NCBI GenBank assembly: GCA_030280995.1
Contig: JASXTE010000008.1
Span: forward strand, 23,185,193 to 23,249,192
Origin: Hemileia vastatrix
Lineage: Eukaryota; Basidiomycota; Pucciniomycetes; Pucciniales; Zaghouaniaceae
Length of the DNA stretch: 64,000 bases
Direction of reading: 5' to 3'
The notes under the pieces are model-generated. The model saw nothing but the letters and a program-made list of their open reading frames with translations. It was not told the origin of the DNA and ran no database searches. A program made the translations under genes and the position numbers. Positions 62,502-64,000 of the stretch are shown in pieces. How positions within the stretch are numbered: position 1 is the stretch's first letter; each line of letters opens with the position of its first letter.

Positions 62502-64000
62502 CATTATTCCCAATGTCAATATTATTTAAATAATGAATATCTACTTCCAGCATTAAAATTTCCTGGTGAGATTCATATGAAATATTGCTGGCACAATCAC
62601 TTGAAGTATCATCCAGTGCAACTGTGTCATCAGCATGTTCCTCTTTTTTTTCAACAAGATTTATTTTCTTGTAACAAACATAGAACTTCTGCCAAGGATT
62701 GCTGCATTTAAAGCAAGTGTTTGTTGCATAATTTTTATGTGCAACAGGGGAAGAAGGTTTAACAACCTTTTCAGGAGGTTTCTGATGGTAATTGGAGGTT
62801 TTCTCCAATGAAGTTCTAGGAATGAATCTTCTAGAATCATACTTGTTATTTAAAAGGAACTCACTATAAGTATTAATAAAAGAAGAATGTTCTCTTGAGA
62901 ACTTAGTCCTAGCAACTATTAAGTCTCTCAGAGACATAGGAAACTTATAGAAGATCCTATCCTTCCATAATTCAAAATCCATATCTGGGTCCATTGCCCT
63001 CAGGATCTTCACAAGTTTCATCAGGAAATCAATGGATTTTTCAGTAGAAGAAGAGCTATATCTATCTTCCTCATACTGCCTTTGTTGAGCTAACCTATAT
63101 TTGGAATCACCAAATTGTGCTTTAATTAATTTCTTCAAATCTTCCCATGAGTAGTCATTTTTATTTAAAAGGACAGATTAATACCCCATTAGGGATACAT
63201 TGGTAAGTGAAGAAATCAATTTAGACACAATTTCTTCATCTGTCAGTTTGTAATAATTCTTCAGGTTATCAATTCTGCAAATAAATTTTTGCCAATCAGA
63301 GGAAAAATCACCATCAAATGTTGGGAATTGGTCAAGTTTTGGCCAAATCTTTTGATTTGAAGCAGTCTCCTTATTAAAAACTTGTTTCTGAGTGAGAAGA
63401 AGCTGTAATTTCTCTAATTGTGCAGTAATATCATTTTTAACCCTTCTGTAGATGAACAAGGTGAATCATCAATTTTTGATGGAAACTCAGTAATATCTAC
63501 AGGCATTTCTGGCACTAATTTTACTTTAAATGAACTAGGGACAGGCTCAAGTGGAGTATCTTGTGCAATAGGTTCTTTCAAAGAAATGTCAGAGTACTTT
63601 TGGTCATGTAAAAATGAATTTAACTAATCTTCAATGGTAGTTAGCCTAGTCTTCACACTTGGAATACTGATAAATGTCTCATTGATAGTTGCAAAAGATA
63701 TTTGGTTCTTATTTCTCAGAGATTAATAATGGTCACTTAGTATTTTCAAGCTCAACTTATGTCCCTCTAGTTCCTGGCAACAGATAGACACAGTGTCTTT
63801 TAACTTAGATAAATCATTCTTGATATTTTTCCACAAAGCAACTTTCTTCTCATGAGTTACTTTGTACTTATCAAAATCATCAGAAACGTTCTGTAATTCA
63901 CTTCTTACTGATTAGTAAACTTGTTCAGTTAACAAACTATTAAATTTTTGAGTCAATTGCTTGTTTTTCATTATATGATTTTGCCCGGCAATATAATCTC
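62502..64000 (-). pseudogene. Gypsy-3a Gag remnant
   Basis: Broken minus-strand frames carry the capsid-like region (QIRR-poor version: WPKLDQFPTFDGDFSSDW near 63355-63300, LIKAQFGDSKYRLAQQRQYE near 63130-63070). The zinc-knuckle equivalent reads CFKCSNPWQKFYVC near 62725-62685, where the conserved Gly-His before the last Cys has become Phe-Tyr, so the finger cannot form. Upstream, coiled-coil gag sequence continues to the window edge with several stops. Partial because the window ends. Confidence 0.8.

Larger units (their letters stand above)
49246..64000 (-). mobile_element. Gypsy-3a: degenerate Ty3/gypsy element split by Gypsy-3b, continues past the window
   Basis: The 3' LTR lies at 49246-50082 (minus strand, TGTCAGCCAGGC at its start). 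Integrase, RNase H, RT and protease remnants run back from 50119 to 53748, and gag remnants continue at 62502-64000 after the Gypsy-3b insertion. Removing 53749-62496 and one copy of TAAAT joins the protease and gag-linker frames exactly (GNNDLSTVEDTEII). The 5' LTR lies beyond 64000. Numerous stops and frameshifts mark it as inactive. Confidence 0.88.

Overview
This is an AT-rich eukaryotic window, almost certainly from a fungus and most likely a rust (Pucciniales). The evidence is spliced genes with short 68-130 bp introns, fungal-type MED31 and type II PI 4-kinase genes, a small cysteine-rich secreted protein, and a dense nest of LTR retrotransposons, a Harbinger-type element and a TET/JBP-like oxygenase relic of the kind expanded in basidiomycetes. 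The genus cannot be fixed from the sequence. Only three host genes are supported, all between 41.7 and 48.6 kb. Nearly everything else is transposon nested in transposon.

Left block (1-16722). A Ty1/copia element (Copia-A) enters from the left edge. It is split by an 11.7 kb terminal-inverted-repeat (TIR) transposon, TIR-1 (1680-13403, 3-bp target duplication GAT), which carries eroded pieces of what looks like a CACTA/Tnp2-type transposase. TIR-1 contains a 3.7 kb Harbinger-like element (2681-6420, 5-bp duplication TATTA). That element holds a truncated transposase on the minus strand and a TET/JBP-like 2OG-Fe(II) oxygenase pseudogene on the plus strand. TIR-1 also contains a 1.1 kb long inverted repeat built from eleven copies of a 36-bp palindrome. 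Copia-A ends with its 3' LTR at 16434, inside the tail of another copia element (Copia-B).

Middle block (17288-41387). A recombined copia LTR (Copia-C, duplication TATAC) was hit by Copia-D (130-bp LTRs, duplication CGGAG). Copia-D was then hit by Gypsy-1 (19187-26473, minus strand, lacking reverse transcriptase and RNase H) and by Gypsy-2 (26629-39156, plus strand, duplication ACCGC). Gypsy-2 looks recent and coding-competent. Its gag-protease and pol frames are joined by a perfect -1 slippery heptamer. It contains about 23 copies of a 6-nt-loop hairpin motif whose stems covary, and an antisense two-exon reading frame with a Zn2Cys6 pattern.

Host block (41388-48895). A candidate secreted protein of 118 aa is followed by MED31 (minus strand, three exons, polyQ/His tail). 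MED31 is divergently paired with a six-exon type II phosphatidylinositol 4-kinase (LSB6/PI4K2 family) that has a long low-complexity tail. The best start codons of the two genes are only 26 bp apart.

Right block (48896-64000). After a 0.2 kb Harbinger end fragment comes a degenerate Ty3/gypsy element on the minus strand (Gypsy-3a, 49246 to beyond 64000). It is interrupted by a second copy of the same family on the plus strand (Gypsy-3b, 53749-62496, duplication TAAAT). Both copies carry stops and frameshifts. The leader of Gypsy-3b contains a tandemly duplicated array of short inverted repeats.
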